The translations under genes were made by a program, and so were the position numbers. A stretch of DNA of 64,000 nt from Casuarius casuarius. Lineage: Eukaryota > Chordata > Aves > Casuariiformes > Casuariidae. Shown piece by piece: positions 48,260 to 62,300 of this stretch. A model generated the notes under the pieces. That model worked only from the letters and a program-made list of their open reading frames with translations. It made no database searches and was not told where the DNA came from. How positions within the stretch are numbered: the first letter of the stretch is position 1; each line of letters begins with the position of its first letter. The stretch spans positions 1,884,708 through 1,948,707 of the forward strand of contig PTFA01000087.1 in assembly GCA_003342895.1 (NCBI GenBank). The letters run 5' to 3'.

Positions 48260-51200
48260 TAAGTAAATGAGTTTTAAAGTATTCTTCACTGAACTGTTCT
48301 TGATCTTNATAACATAGTCTGAGGTGTTCTTAATGATGGAAGCAATTAGAATAATTGTACATGCATAAAAACATTGCTAAAAGGTTTTTGCTGTTACAGA
48401 CCTTTTCTAAAGGACAGGATATTTTACCTTTGCTTTTATTGCTTTGACACCTGCTGTAGACATTGCTAGCAGAGCATGGATGTAAAAGTTATAATAAAAT
48501 TTCTCTCCCACACCCCAAACTAATCCAAACTATGTTGAAATGTGTATCAGTCAAAATAAACCCCCAAAACTGTCAGCAGGGGAGAGAGGGAGGGAGTTGA
48601 CATTTTCCATGCCAACCTAAATTTTCCATGGCCACTGCTATTTTGAATCTCTGCATGTTTTTCATATAAATCTCTTGTAATCACTGACCTTGGGGAACAG
48701 GACATACTTGCTTATATACCCATGTTGTATGGTGTCCTTGCCTGCTACCTGAGATACTTTGCTACATATGTGCATCTCCCATGCAATTCTGGGGCCTGTC
48801 CTCAAAGATAAATGTCAGTAACTCTTTTTCCAAAGAGCTAATAAGTAGCAAGTAGACCTTCATTACTGTTTATGTATGTATGATGACAAAATCTTCACTT
48901 GTGATCTCTGTTCTTTTTACTGTTTGATGTTCCGGCCACACTAATCCACTGTGATTTCTCTGGTGGTGAGGGCAACTTGCACCTGGTGCAAACCTGCAGG
49001 GTCCATTTCTGATCTATCCAGGCACTCCAGGGTAAGGAAGGGGCAGATTAAAGAAGACTGGAATTCCAGTCTATTCATTTCTGGCTACTACAGGGATTTT
49101 GGTGCTTTCTTCTGCCGTGCAAAAGTCAGTTGGAGTTTTGTCATCCATTTCTATGGAAGCAGATGTGAAGAAGCTTGGAGACTATAGTGCTGGAATACTA
49201 ATGTCAGCTATTTTAAGTCACAGTGCGGAGCTGCGTCCAGCAGCAGCCAGCTCACAGTCAGCTGTTGTCTTCCTTAATGATCTTCTCTCTTACAGCTCTG
49301 CCTAGCAAAGCTGGAGTCTTGTATAGATACAGAAGTTGCATGCTGTAACTTCTACAGTTGTAGAAGTGACAATCACCTGGTTATCTTGGTATGAAGAAGG
49401 TTTTATACTATGTAGCATAAAAGAAAGATAAAAATAAACTCTACCCATATAAGATAACTTTAAATCAAGTTGTTTCTACACTCTCTTGTTACAGCATGCT
49501 CAGCTGTGCACTTCAGGTCAAATTTCCTGCTTTGGCCTTGTGGTGCTTTTGGGAACATCATGGGAACTTACCATATGGAACACAGGGGAGATGCTTCAGG
49601 TCCAACAGGTCCATTAAAGGCCATACGTTTTTTCCCACCCTTTGTGCACTCCGGACATTCTGGAAATTGGTAGCACCCTCATCTGGGGCTGCCCAGCTCT
49701 GCCAAAGCATGTCCCTCAAGGTAACCTGGTAGAGTCTATACCACAGCTTCGTCATATGCTCCAGTGCAAGACATGTCCTATATACATTATGTGGTAAAAG
49801 TAGGATGTGCTTTCCCTTTGCTCGCTGGGATGACCATGCTGCCACAACAGCAATTAGACATCTGGCTGAATCTAAAGTGTGGATGCAGACTGACTACTTC
49901 AGCACATGGTGATCGAGTAGGTGGATCTGCTTGCAGTAGCAGGGCATAGGGAGTACATGGTGTCTTTGGCAATAAAAATAGCTTGATACATCAGTCTCAC
50001 TATGGAAGACAAAAGTCAGCCTCTCTTTGAGTGATGCAGTTATAGTGGTGCAACAAATATGCAGAGAAAAGGCCTTGGATTTAGGAAGAAATCCAACACT
50101 CTACTTTGTATGAGACGCTCAGATTTTAGCTTTTTATGACAGCTTTGCAGGCTGTTGTCCGGGGCTCGGTTCATGGCTTGGCTATTCTCATTATGGCACA
50201 AACTTCTTACGTGTTTGGTGTATGTTGGATTATTTGGACAATTAGCAAATGCAGTCCCATCTCCACACAAGTTCAAACTGCACTAGTCAGAGACTGTGTT
50301 TACTCGTCTTTTGATATGAGGTTTAAAACGACATCTCAGCACTTAGTATGAACAGAGGAAGGTGTAAATTATACTCTCAGCTGTTGTGTGTGAGCAGTTT
50401 CAGTGGGAAAGGAGGTAATTTGGTATTCTTTTAGTGAACATGTTTAGGCCCTAGTTGTAAGCATTATTTTAGTTTTAGCATTCTTTTTTTTTTTTTTTCC
50501 CCCTTTAAAGTACCTCACTCAGTTTTGGTGGGGAAAGATCTCTATATTCTTTGTGGGTAAGATTCACCTCTTGGTTGAGAACAGCTCACAGACTANGTAC
50601 TACATGCATCTTCCATCCAGAATTTTTTTGTGAGCATTAGCTACATGCTGATCTTTTGCAAAGGTAGGTGAAAACATGCTAAATACAAGAAAATGCTTTT
50701 GGAGGTGTAGCTTAGAGAGGTGCAGGAGTGGAACCAGTGTTGCCTTCTTGTAACTTCCTGAAACATCAGCTTTTGATAAATAAGTCAGGGTCAGGAAAAT
50801 GAAGAGAAGCTAACTTCCAGCATAAAACTCTACTAGCGTAGCAAGAGACAGGGAGAGAGCTCTCCTCACTCTGACATTGGTAAGAGGTTTCCCAGGAGTT
50901 TCAGCATACTTTGGAGAGGCAGGAAGAAGTGAAGCCTAGATGCCTACACAAAGACTGTGGTCATAAGCATCTTATTTAACACATACTGACTTTATTTAAG
51001 ACATATTATTATTTAACTTTATTTGGATTCTAGTATGTTCAAGGTTCACTTTATAGTAACATTCTCCAGTGTCCTTTATGAAACAAAGTCAGCTATTTAT
51101 TTAGATTTAATTTCACACACCACTGAAAAAAGATTCTGGTGAAATGTTTTGCATTGTACCTGTGGAGAATGATTTAGGATATGGGAATAGCAATAAACTG

Positions 51201-51488
51201 AAGAAAAAGATTATAGCTTTAATGGAAGAGTGATTCAGTGTTGTTATTTGGTTTATTTTTTCCCCCCAGCCATTCTTACGATCATCGAAACATTTCTTGT
51301 TTTGTTGTATAGCTGAGGGAAAAAATTAATGAAGTGACTTGTAACTTCTTTGTCATGGCATAGCTGAAAAAGCACATTTATCTTCTGCAGTTGCATAATA
51401 TGTCTATAGCCAGGTTTATTTACATTTTTTCCGTTACCATAACTAAAGATCCCTATGGTTTGGTAAGTGCAAATACTGGGCTATGGCT

Positions 51489-51530
51489 ATCTATCTATCT
51501 ATATAAGGTATATAGATATATAGATATATA
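51489..51530. repeat. (CTAT)n / (TATAGA)n microsatellite
   Basis: CTAT repeats run into TATAGATA hexamers, with weak internal self-complementarity. Simple sequence inside the SHISAL1 intron. Confidence 0.85.
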
Positions 51531-54120
51531 TCTCTTTGTGATCAAGCAGATAAATCAGTTTACAATATTTGTGGATGTGAACAGTTCATTTATTAATAAA
51601 TACAGAAATACTAGTGATGTCTAACAGCCAAGAAAAGTTCTGCTATCCAAAGTATATTTGCCTGAAACTTTGTCTAATAAGTTGTTTAATTATATTTTTT
51701 TAAATAGTATTCACTTGAATCTACTATTTACACTCTCTCAAATTTTCTATTACNCATGTTTAGATGGGTTTCAGCAATAGTTCTGTGTCGGGGGTCCTTA
51801 ATCTGATACTGGGACAGCATTATGGCAGCCTGTCATGCATTAGTTTTTTTTCCTTATCTCTTATTCTAGTTTTTCAGGGTTGAATGGCTTTTGCACACCA
51901 CACTACAGCCTTGCAGTGAAAGCAATGTGAGGACAGAATAGCACTGTATAGCATGTTCCATGCAGAACTGCCATTTGCTCGAATATCTCCTAGAAGGTCT
52001 CCTCTACAAGAAAGGGGAAAAAAAAATCTATTAAATCCACTAGCATCTGTCCCAAAAAGATATAATTTGACTGGGAAGCGCTCTTAGGTATACAATGATG
52101 ATTTCTGCAGGAAAAACATTAGGTTAGACAGAGGCCTTTACATAATAGTTAAAAAAAAAAAAAAATCACAGGTAAAGTTTATATGTATAAACTCTATGTT
52201 TATAGGGCTTCTCAGTGATACAAGTACCAAGGTATTTGCTAGGCATGTGACTGTGCATTTGCTTGGGACATCTGATNTGTGTTACTACAGCAAGTAGCAG
52301 TGTTGTTTAAGGAGAATAGGGAAAGAAGCAGCTTCCGTGACCATCTGCCTACATATAAACTCTGCAGCTGTAGAATTCTGTTCACAAGTGTTTTGATTTG
52401 TTGTTTTTTAAAACCCAAATTCCCCGAAGAATTATTTTCTCTTCATGTACAGCACACAAAAATCAACAAATCCTTCTAAAAAATAGCCTAGGCCAAGCCT
52501 GCTTGTCATCTGTCTCAAAAAGTTAATGAAATAAATGGAAGGAATTACATGGGTAAGAATAATAATAAAAGAAACTGTCTATTTTTATTTGTGTGTAGGG
52601 TTGACAGAGAAATCTAAGTAGGATTTTGTAAATGGAATAGGATGAAATGGGTAAGAAAAATACTTCCTGTTCTCAAAGGGCCAAATTTAAGGCTCCCCAA
52701 AGTTGGAGCAAATCTTTCCATTTACACAAGTGCACTTTGTAGCAAGTCTATAGCATATCTACACCATATTGCTACAAAAGCCAAAGTATCTTAAAATAAT
52801 GGTGTTTTCTAGCAGGTAATATGCTAATGAACTTTTCTAGGAGATCCATGAATTATCCTGTTTTACATAGAGGCTAAAAGGAAATTGTCATGTAATGTTT
52901 ACCCCAGATTTAGCTTTTGTATTTGTGTGCCAGCAGGAGCAGAGGACTTTGAAAGTCATTTCTTACACTGCTGAAAGTTATGTTGAACCTAAACAGAATT
53001 CTCCAAAATGACAGATTAGGAGGGTGGGAAAGTTAGGAAGAGCAAGTTTTCCAGTTGGGGATGCAGAGGGAAGATGCAACCACATCAAAACAGCTTTTCC
53101 TACTTGATTCTCTCCATGAAGGACTAAATCCCCCANATTTGAATCTCAGTAGTTTTGGAGTCTATTCACACTTTAATTGAAATGAAACTTCTGTGCAAAA
53201 GTATGGGAGAATCAGGCAGTAAGATGAAACTCTTACAATTAAATTGTTCAGTTAAATGAAATAAGAGCAAGTACTAGGTTTTTGGATTCCCAGTTCTTTG
53301 CCAGGTCTCTGGCCCTACTGTCATTCAGTGTTCATTTTCTACCTAAGGTATTTTCTTAATTTATAGGGAAGTTTTAATTTTTGATATTATTAGTAACCAT
53401 CAGCAAAATTAGTATTTTGTAGCATGTTAATAGTTTGAGTAACAAAATAGATCAAAGTATGGAATTTTTCTCTGTGTACAAAACATACCATTTATTAATT
53501 TTGCTTGTGATTTTTCACAAGGCCCTTTTGATATTGCTGTTGTCCCACTGTCTGTTAATTAAAATAAAGCAGTCTTTCATTTTTGTACTTGTAAGAAACA
53601 GATGTTATTTAGAAGGAGCAGATGGAGAACTCACATATGGCTTGATTAATAAATTGTTGCTTTAAATTGGAACACTCAAAATAGCTCTAATTTTCACTTT
53701 GCAAAATTTTGATGGGTAGAACTAAATGCCTAAAATACAAACAAATTCTTCTGAGGTAACTGTGAGAAGTGTTCCTGCCTCTCAAATTGTTGCCAAAATA
53801 AAAATAACATGATTTCTGATATTTCCATTCTCACTATGGATCAAATACAGCTTACCTATTCTTAAAATGGATCCTACTGGCATTAGTGATGAAGATGAAC
53901 AGGATTTGTCACAGTGGATTTCTTCCCGAGTTCTCTGGTCCTCACTTCCCTTTTATTTACATTAGCAGCAGATAGAAGAGTTTACTCCAAATAAGAATAA
54001 ATCCACTGAAAATCCAGAGTAATGCTACAGAGAAGCCTGGTGTAACCTGGTTATGTTACACTTCTGAGTGCTAGGGCTGCAAAGATTTTAATGCGTTAAC
54101 AAGATCTACTCACTGTTGTG

Positions 54121-54256
54121 GGAAGTTAGGCACGTGCATATACGTCTTTACCTGAGCCAAGCCTCTTTAGGTAAGGGTTTTCAGAAGTACTGTACTTTGT
54201 CTGTCTACTTCCAGTCCTCCTGGAAATTTACTGAAAGTTCTTGAAAATCTAGGCTT
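54121..54256. repeat. Degraded palindromic sauropsid repeat
   Basis: Phrases 'ggaagttaggcacgtgca', 'cctctttaggtaagg', 'ttttcagaagtactg' and 'cttgaaaatctaggc' resemble the common 'ttaggcacctaa ... gaaaatctggcc' repeat of turtles and crocodilians. Heavily decayed. Confidence 0.4.
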
Positions 54257-55569
54257 GCATAATCCTGAAGTTACACAGAGAGGACCCATTAGCAGGTCAG
54301 ATTTTCCTCGCATTACTCCCAGTCGTTTGCCATGGAAATTTCATTTAATTTGATGGAGTTAGGTCTGTGCAGTGTAAAGGAGATTCACAGGCAAGAAGAA
54401 TCAGTCTCAATAAGTGTTGACGGGCAGCAACAACGAAATTAAAATTCTGATTTCTTACCTGATTTCTTGTTTCAAATCCTGTTTTTTTTTTTACTATAAG
54501 TGAAAGAGTTGTACAAAACTTCAGACTGAACTGAAGGGTCAAGGTAAAGTCTTGAAAAGTTTTAGGTCTGAAAAGGTTTGGGACATATTTTAAAATTGCC
54601 AGAATATCTTTCTGGCTTGTATCTATAATATGTGATCTCAGTCTTTCTTCTCTCAAAGACCTTCAATGTTGATCAGTGTTCTGATAAAATACAATTCCCT
54701 CAAAGCTTCTCTGAATGTCTATTAAAAAGAGCATGGCTGACTATGTGTTCAGTTTTATTTGTGTAAGTTCAGGTTCACACAAATGGGGGATGCCCACCTA
54801 TCAATTTGTATCCTTACCCAAGACTGTCTTTCTAATGACATTTTGTTACTATCTCTTCTTCTTGTTTTTCTTTTTATAGTCTCTGCTACATGTATTTCCA
54901 TATAAGCTTTTAGGTCTAGATTAGCCTTCCTCTCTGTATACCTAACAACTTAATTCTTGCACTTTTCTCTCCTTTTCTGTTCTGGCCTCCTCTTTGCCAC
55001 TCACACAGTTTCCAGTTCAAAATACATTTACAGCTGACAGTCATTTTTATTTTAATAATATTGTATCTCCAGCAGAGCTGTAGCACTTTTTCCCTTTTTG
55101 GTCTCCAAATTCTTGACCCCGTTATTCCTTTTCTTACCCTTTTTTCCCCCCTGTCTTTTAATATCTTTAGTCACCTGTCTTAGCTTTAAAGCTCTGTGAG
55201 CCACTCCAATGGAGAATAGCTGATAATTTTCATGGACTTTCCTCTTACATGTATTATAGCTACACCAGCATGTACATATAAGCATAGTACATATTTTCCT
55301 TTCCGTTGAATTCATTCTATAATACAATCTTGTCAATGTTCTTCCTTCCTGAATTTATTACCAGCACATTAAGGGATCTTCAGCAATTGCTCGTGAAAGC
55401 CTACGCTTTCGATAATATGTATTTCTTCTGTATCCAGCAGTGATTAATTATTAAATTCAGAGCAGAGTTTAAAAGCAGAGAAAAAGGTTTAACACCTTTT
55501 AAGAAAACTTGTTTATAATACTTGTCGGCAATGAGTGCTTCCATTGGTATAGGCACACCCCTAGGGCTC

Positions 55570-55695
55570 AGTTATTACAGCATATTTTCATATTGCTACT
55601 CATGTTAATCCCTACTCCTGTAAGTGCCCTGTCACTTTCAGTAGGGTGACTTTCTGAGAGTGAGAACTTGCAGAATAAAAGCCATCGGGTCCATC
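55570..55695. repeat. Degraded palindromic sauropsid repeat
   Basis: The arms 'tactcatgttaatccctact' and 'gagagtgagaacttgcagaa', with central 'cactttcagtagggtgac', follow the palindromic 'tactcatgtgagta...' repeat type found in sauropsids. Confidence 0.5.
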
Positions 55696-55910
55696 AAGTG
55701 TGTGCATATCAGGCCTCACCTAAAGCATTGAAACTAATCATATACCAATTTTATGCACTAGTATGTATATAAAAAAATATTTGCAGGACAAGGGGGGGCC
55801 TTTGTTTCTAAAAATGTCCCNTGTCATGCATACAGCAGTGTATAGGTGGATTAAAATAACAGATAATTTTTAATAAAACACTTTAAAACAAAATGCTGGT
55901 TTTGTCCACC

Positions 55911-55950
55911 TGTGTGTGTGTATGTATATATGTGTGTGTACATATATATA
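55911..55950. repeat. (GT)n/(AT)n compound microsatellite
   Basis: GTGTGTGTGTATGTATATATGTG-type alternation about 100 bp upstream of the SHISAL1 exon 3 acceptor. Confidence 0.85.
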
Positions 55951-56014
55951 AACTACATGAAGCAAATAACCTTGATAAACTAATGCAAAGACTATTGTTG
56001 ATGTATTAGATNAC

Positions 56015-56386
<372 letters not shown>

Positions 56387-56666
56387 GTAAGTGAAACCAT
56401 ACTGTGATATATATATATTTTTTTAATCTATCGTTTTGCAGTGCGGACAGTCACCTGTATTTGGAAACATGACTGCAAATTCGGCTGTGCTGAATGGCAG
56501 CATTTGAGTAGCTGGCCCATGATTCTTTATATCGTTAACTGCCTTACAGAATTAGGCTTGATTCCTTATTCTGAAATACTTTTAAGTTGTATTTCAGTAC
56601 TGGCGTCTCGGAGAAATAGGTGCTGCCATTTTTCAGTGGTAATTAGTTTTGCTACACTGTAGTAGA

Positions 56667-56672
56667 AATAAA
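56667..56672 (+). terminator. SHISAL1: AATAAA polyadenylation signal candidate
   Basis: AATAAA occurs about 280 bp after the TAA at 56384, in context gtagaaataaatgc. It could end a short, unspliced 3' UTR isoform. In AT-rich DNA the hexamer is frequent by chance, and a GU-rich downstream element is not obvious. Confidence 0.3.
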
Positions 56673-58865
56673 TGCAAAAAGTCTTTGTTTCTACATTGAC
56701 CATTATAAAGTTAATTTTAATCTGGTGTCAAGGACTAATTGCCAAATATATCCCTGATTCTGTTGGTTCAAGGACTATGTAAATAATAGCACTGAAATAG
56801 CATGGATTTCTGACACAAACTATTTGTAGCATGAGACACAAACAACATGAAAACCAGCTTAATTTTTTATTTGCATAGCCAAAGAAGCATGGTTTAATCT
56901 CATTTGATGGGATGACACAAGTAGGCTACTGTAAGGTTAAATGCCACAAAAAAAAGCACAACAGATAGTTCAGGAGCAGGCAGAGCGTACTGCATGAATG
57001 GGAGAAATTAAAGCNGGATAACCAGGGGACAAAATGGCACTGGCAGATGTTGGACTGTTTTTAACAAAGAAAAAGGAAAGCAAAGGAAAGAGCTGAATAA
57101 AAGAATGCTCTGAATAAGGTGTCAAGAAAAGAGGGTGCTTTCTTCTTAGCAAGAACAGTTTTTTATAGAGAGCATAAAGATGGAGGGGAAGCACATAGTC
57201 ACCAGTGTATTTTAGAAGCATTCTAAATGGCCGAGCGCTAAGTTTTGGCAAAATAAAGTAATCAAAGAATGAGTAGGGTGAAAAATATGACAGCAGTTCC
57301 TGATGCTGAAGAGCATGTAAAGCCTCCATATTAATCTGAAGATCTGAAACCTTTGGATAGCATTCTGTTGCAAATAGGATGATGGTAGTAGTCCTTTTAC
57401 TTTATAACTTGCTTTTAATTTTAAATGTACATCTAGAACAGAAAAGGCTTTTTGTACTAGAAAAGGTGGTGACAGTATGACTGGGGACTAAGATCAGTGA
57501 AAGATTTGGTCATTTGGCATTGTACTACTGGATGTATTTATTCAGTGCTGCTTTGAACATTATAGCAGGCCTTATCTGAAAAACTGAAGAGTACCGGTAA
57601 TGCTACTTAAGGCAGAGACTTGCTTGTGTTTAGTTATAAGCATGGGTAATCTCATGATAGCTTGTACTTTATGTCAGTTTACTTGTTTACCTGAAATCCT
57701 AGAGCTTTGCATGTCCAAAACAGATCCAGTCCTGAATCTACTAAGCACCTTCCATTTTTTAAAGGGTTTTGGTAGAACTCCAGCACCAGTGATTGTTGAG
57801 CCTTTAGGTTCTTTAAATCCCAGTTTTGGAGCCAAATCTACATCTTAGCCCTACTTTTTGGCCTTTATGCCCCCTCTCTTTTCCAGCAGTTTTATCTGAT
57901 GAGATAGCGCAGTAGTCAGAATAAAGATTGATAGTTTCTATCCCCATCTGAAATAAATGTTCTGCTTCCTTTAAAAGCAGCCTTCAGTGCAGCAGAGCAA
58001 CAGGATGGATCTGATTACAAAGCAAAGTTTGGCTGTCTGCAAAACTGCTCAGAAAGAAATAAAAATGAACAACCAATGAGGTTTTTTATTATTATTTCAT
58101 ATATGATTGATATTTGCTTTTATTTTGAGCTCTTTTCTACTTGTGCTGCAGTTTCATTTAGATACAGCTGTGTTCTGTTCTCAACTATTCTGTGGTGTAT
58201 ATAGAATTAAATGGCTCCTCTTCTGGGCTGGAAGTGATTTCTCCCTATGGTACATGCACATACTTGATGTGAAAGTCCTTGTGCCCATTCTGGTTTGCAT
58301 TCAATGAAATGTTTAGGTCACAGTGTCAGGATCACAGATAGGAAAAATTTAAGTGCTTGGAAACTGAATATACTTCTCAGTAACTAAGTTAATGACAGAC
58401 AAATAGTGCTACACTGAACTAGACATGTAAAAATGACAGAAAGCAGTCCAAATAAAAGGTGTTGAAAATGCTTTTCTTCATGATGTGTGTGTATACGCGT
58501 GCACACATGCAATTATGCTTTTTAAACTGTTACTTCTGTGCAATATTAGCATAGACTTTTATTTACTTTTCTGTAAACAGTCTATGTGGGAATAGTATTT
58601 ATGTTTAAGCACTTGGCATTTACATTTATGGTCATGTTTAAAGTAAATACANCTATCAATATATGGACACTGAGAAAATGAAATAGTACAGCTATTGGCC
58701 CACTTGGTGTGACTGGGCCAAGAATTGTTTTTCATTTCTACCACTGCAGTCTTGATCCATGCCAAAACCTTTAGTCTTATGATTTCGATTAATTAAAACA
58801 CTGACTTAAAGTAGAATGGCTGTAACTGTAAAATAAAATCTTAGCCCTTCACCTGCTCCTGCACC
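56673..58865. other. 3' flank or last intron, no recognised feature
   Basis: AT-rich sequence with chance-length frames on both strands (best 119 codons on the minus strand at 56970-57329, without recognisable domain). Nothing else supported. Confidence 0.4.
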
Positions 58866-58869
58866 TCCT

Positions 58870-59343
58870 ATTCTGCTGCTCTTCTTCTTTTTCCTCCCCT
58901 CCTTGCCTCCTCTTCCCCTATCTTTCCCCTCTTCTTCCTTTCTCCTCCTCCTCTTCATCTTCCCTCCCCCTTTCTCCTCATGTCATCCATTCTTCCTCTT
59001 TTTCTTCTTCCTCTCTCCTCTGCCCCCTCTTTCTTTCCCTTCTTCTTCCCTTCCCCTTGTCTCTCATCTCTTCCTCCTTGTCTCCCCTTTTTTTCTGTTC
59101 TCCTTTCACAGTTCTCATTTTCCTCCTGCTTTTCTTCATCTCCACTTTACTTTTCTCCTCTGCTTTTCCTCACATCTTTCCTCCCCTTTTCTTCTATTAC
59201 TCTTCTTTTCCTTTTTGTTTTTCCTCCTCTCCTTGTCGTCTTTCTTATTCTTCTTTTCTTCATGTTTTTCTTTTTTCTTGTATTTTTTTCATCCTTTTTT
59301 TGTCCCCCCTTCCTCCCTTCCCCCCTTCCCCCCCTTCCTTTTT
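58870..59343. repeat. 470-bp polypyrimidine (C/T-rich) tract
   Basis: The plus strand is almost wholly C and T (TCC, CTT and TTTC motifs without a fixed period), with rare A or G interruptions. Frames of 110-149 codons here translate to Ser/Phe/Leu/Pro low complexity and are not genes. Long mirror-like polypurine/polypyrimidine tracts can form triplex (H-DNA); that is inference. Confidence 0.9.
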
Positions 59344-62300
59344 GCACACTGAATTCCCAGTCTTCGGTCAGAATTGCCATACCAGCTAGGACCAATATTC
59401 ACAGTAGAATAATTGTATTCTAGCTTAATATATGTGTGTGCACATGCATGTATATATAAAAATGTAATGGCTGCATATAGATGGNTAGAATTAAAATATT
59501 AGGCCTTGTTATACTGGTTGGTAGCCTTGCTATATACCATTACAAATTAAAGGAAACCCTTAAATAATTTTTAAAGGATTCTTGATCACTTTCTACTACT
59601 GACTTTGTTTTGTTTTGTTTCGTTGCGTTTTTTTCTGAAGCATTAAGCGAGGATTGTATGTTAGGATCAGGTGAGCATATCCCATATGCTCTCTTTCCTG
59701 TGATTGCAGGAGATGAGCATTGTTAAGCTGCTCCAGTAACCCTCATTCCCTTCCCCACTGCCCTGTCTGTGCTTCCCTCAGTTCCCGTAAAGTTGTTTAT
59801 TTTTTTCTAATGGCTTTTATTGCTCAATGGTAGAAACAAGCAGGTGTTTCCCTTAGCAAATCCGTGTTTATCCCTTGTATTTCATGTCAGACACTCCAAG
59901 AGATGCCATATTTTCAAGCTTATAACCTGCAACTTCAGGAACTTACAGCCCTTTAAGTGCATAGATAGCTCAAAGTCTGAGCTGGACACAAAAAAAATAC
60001 AGAGAAAAAAACAGCAGGCATTGGTGATCACAGACAAGGTGTTTAATGCGTGGAAGAGGTTTTTGAGTAAACAGTTCCCTCAGGATTATCAGACTTACAC
60101 ACTACAGCAAGTGCTAAGTCACTGAGGAGTAAGAGGAGGTTGCCTGGCTATTTATTTCTCTATTAAGATAATCTGCAGGTTATATACAAGAAAATATGGT
60201 AATTTTGCCATATAAAACTTAAGCACAGTTTCAGAGTCTGTTTCTGCAGCAGCCTGTATTTGTTGAATGACCTCAGTATTGTCGTCTTAAAATCTAATCA
60301 TGCTATCAGTGAAGTGCAATGAACTTAACAGATTTATCATTTCCATCACTAGTTTTTAAAAAGTTCTTTGCTCAAATTATTAATATCTTTTCTTTTTGTA
60401 TTTTATACTTGAATGTTCATTGTTCCAGATGATGACACCAATGTCTTGAGATACTTTGGTAATAGCAAGATTCCAATCTGTAAACTAAACTTTTTAGTTT
60501 GTGTTGGCATTTATAGACTATCCTAAGTTTATCCCTGCTTTCTCCTCCATAGAGAAAATAAGCATTTTTCGTTAAACACTCACACACGTGCTCTCTCTCT
60601 CTCATATCTCATATGTATACATATAGGTGATATCTTACCAGGAGTATAGTTTCTATTTATAGGTGAGCTTTCTTTCCACTCAGCAATAATAAACTATTAT
60701 ATGAAAATAAAAAATAGATTTTGTAATCCTGAGAGACATGTATATAAACCAAGGCATAAAAACTTAATTACTGCTGAAAATGTTTTCCAAAAAAGTTCAG
60801 AAGTTTTCATGATGACAGAAATGCTGCCTTCACAGATCCCTCACCTCCAGTTTCATAGGTCCTATTTTCTGTATGCAATCCAAAAATTAATGTTCAGTCT
60901 GTGAACAGCCGTAAGATGCAACAGTGGCTTTAAACTAACAAACTGTGTGCCCTGAAAAGTGTAAATCAACTTTATGCAAGTACTCCAGCAATACTCACAG
61001 ACCAGGAGGAAGGGAGGTCATTTGGAAGAGTTTTTTTGACCACAGTAATGCAATGATCAATGAACAATTTTATTTTTATTGATAGAAAGGGATAATTCGT
61101 GGTGTCTAACTAGGATTATCACACTTGAAATAATAGAAACAAAAAACAAGCTTACTACAAGATTTGATTAAGTTTATGGAGCACAGAAATGGGGTTCCCC
61201 CATTTCCTTTTGTCCATGTGATGATGTGACTGGCATATATATAATTGTTTTTTTCAGAAGTAAAACACACAAAGATATGAGAAAATATACTTCTAACATG
61301 CTACGAAATAAGATATGTGGGGTACATTGTCTACTTACTTATCCGTACTTCTAGTCAATGAAATCAGCAGAAAACTGAGGCTATTCAACTTTATTGATTG
61401 CTGAAGAATTACTCATATCATATAATTGTGTTCTAAAATGCCTCCTCAAATATTTTGAAATATTTGTTGTAAGAAGAGATTGCCCTATGTTGATTATCTA
61501 GTGTGAAGGAGGGAGCATTATTGGTAAATGTCAAGAACGCTGGACATGATGCTCTAAAACCTGTCATTGGATTTCTATTCTCTTTTCAAATTATTATTGA
61601 TTTATCACAAGAGTAATCATATTGAAGCCACCATAACTCAACTGGTACAGAAAAGCCAAACAAACCCACAGCCATAATATGCAAGTCAGCTATCCATTCN
61701 CATCACTTCTAAATTAGACACTTGAGGTTTTATACCTCCTAATTTTCTTTGCTTCTTTCACTTAATGAAATTCTTAGCTTCCTGTACTACATTCATACTA
61801 TTGCAGTTAAAAACCATGCCCACTCTAGAAGAAGCTACACTATCATAATAGGAAAGTGATTCTTGCATATCAGTCTCTGCAATGCCACAGACTTTCTGCC
61901 TCCTTACTGCAGAGAGCTCGCAGTGTAAGAAACTGTCCCAAGAATAACAGCAGGATTAGCCTACAGTTTGTAAAGCAGTTTGGGATCTTCCTGGATTAAA
62001 AATTTTATGTAATTGTTTTTTATTTTATGATTTCTTTTTTTTTCCCAGTTAAAATGCTGTGAATCGCCTATGAAACCAATGAATGAAACAGATGTCAGAG
62101 AGAAAAAATCAAGCAGATCATGGTATCGAGTGGGTAGAATCAGCCCCAAGGTGTTTAAACATTTTGTCTGAGCAGACCACTTTTTTACTTGAGACAAAGA
62201 GGGCCATGTATAGTCATAATATTATTATAAACTAAAGGAGTCTGGAATCCATTACACACATTTTGCTGACTGTTCTGCAGAAGGCTTCCAGTGTTGTATA

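Noticed and set aside
51489..51530. Possible CRISPR-like short repeats
   Set aside because: It is a tetranucleotide/hexanucleotide microsatellite without spacers, in a vertebrate intron.
58903..59423. Overlapping frames of 82-149 codons
   Set aside because: They are translations of the polypyrimidine tract (Ser/Phe/Leu/Pro or Arg/Lys/Glu runs) in three frames at once.
59820..60125. 101-codon plus-strand frame
   Set aside because: No recognisable domain, no clear splice context and ordinary AT-rich composition; length is within chance for 64 kb in six frames.
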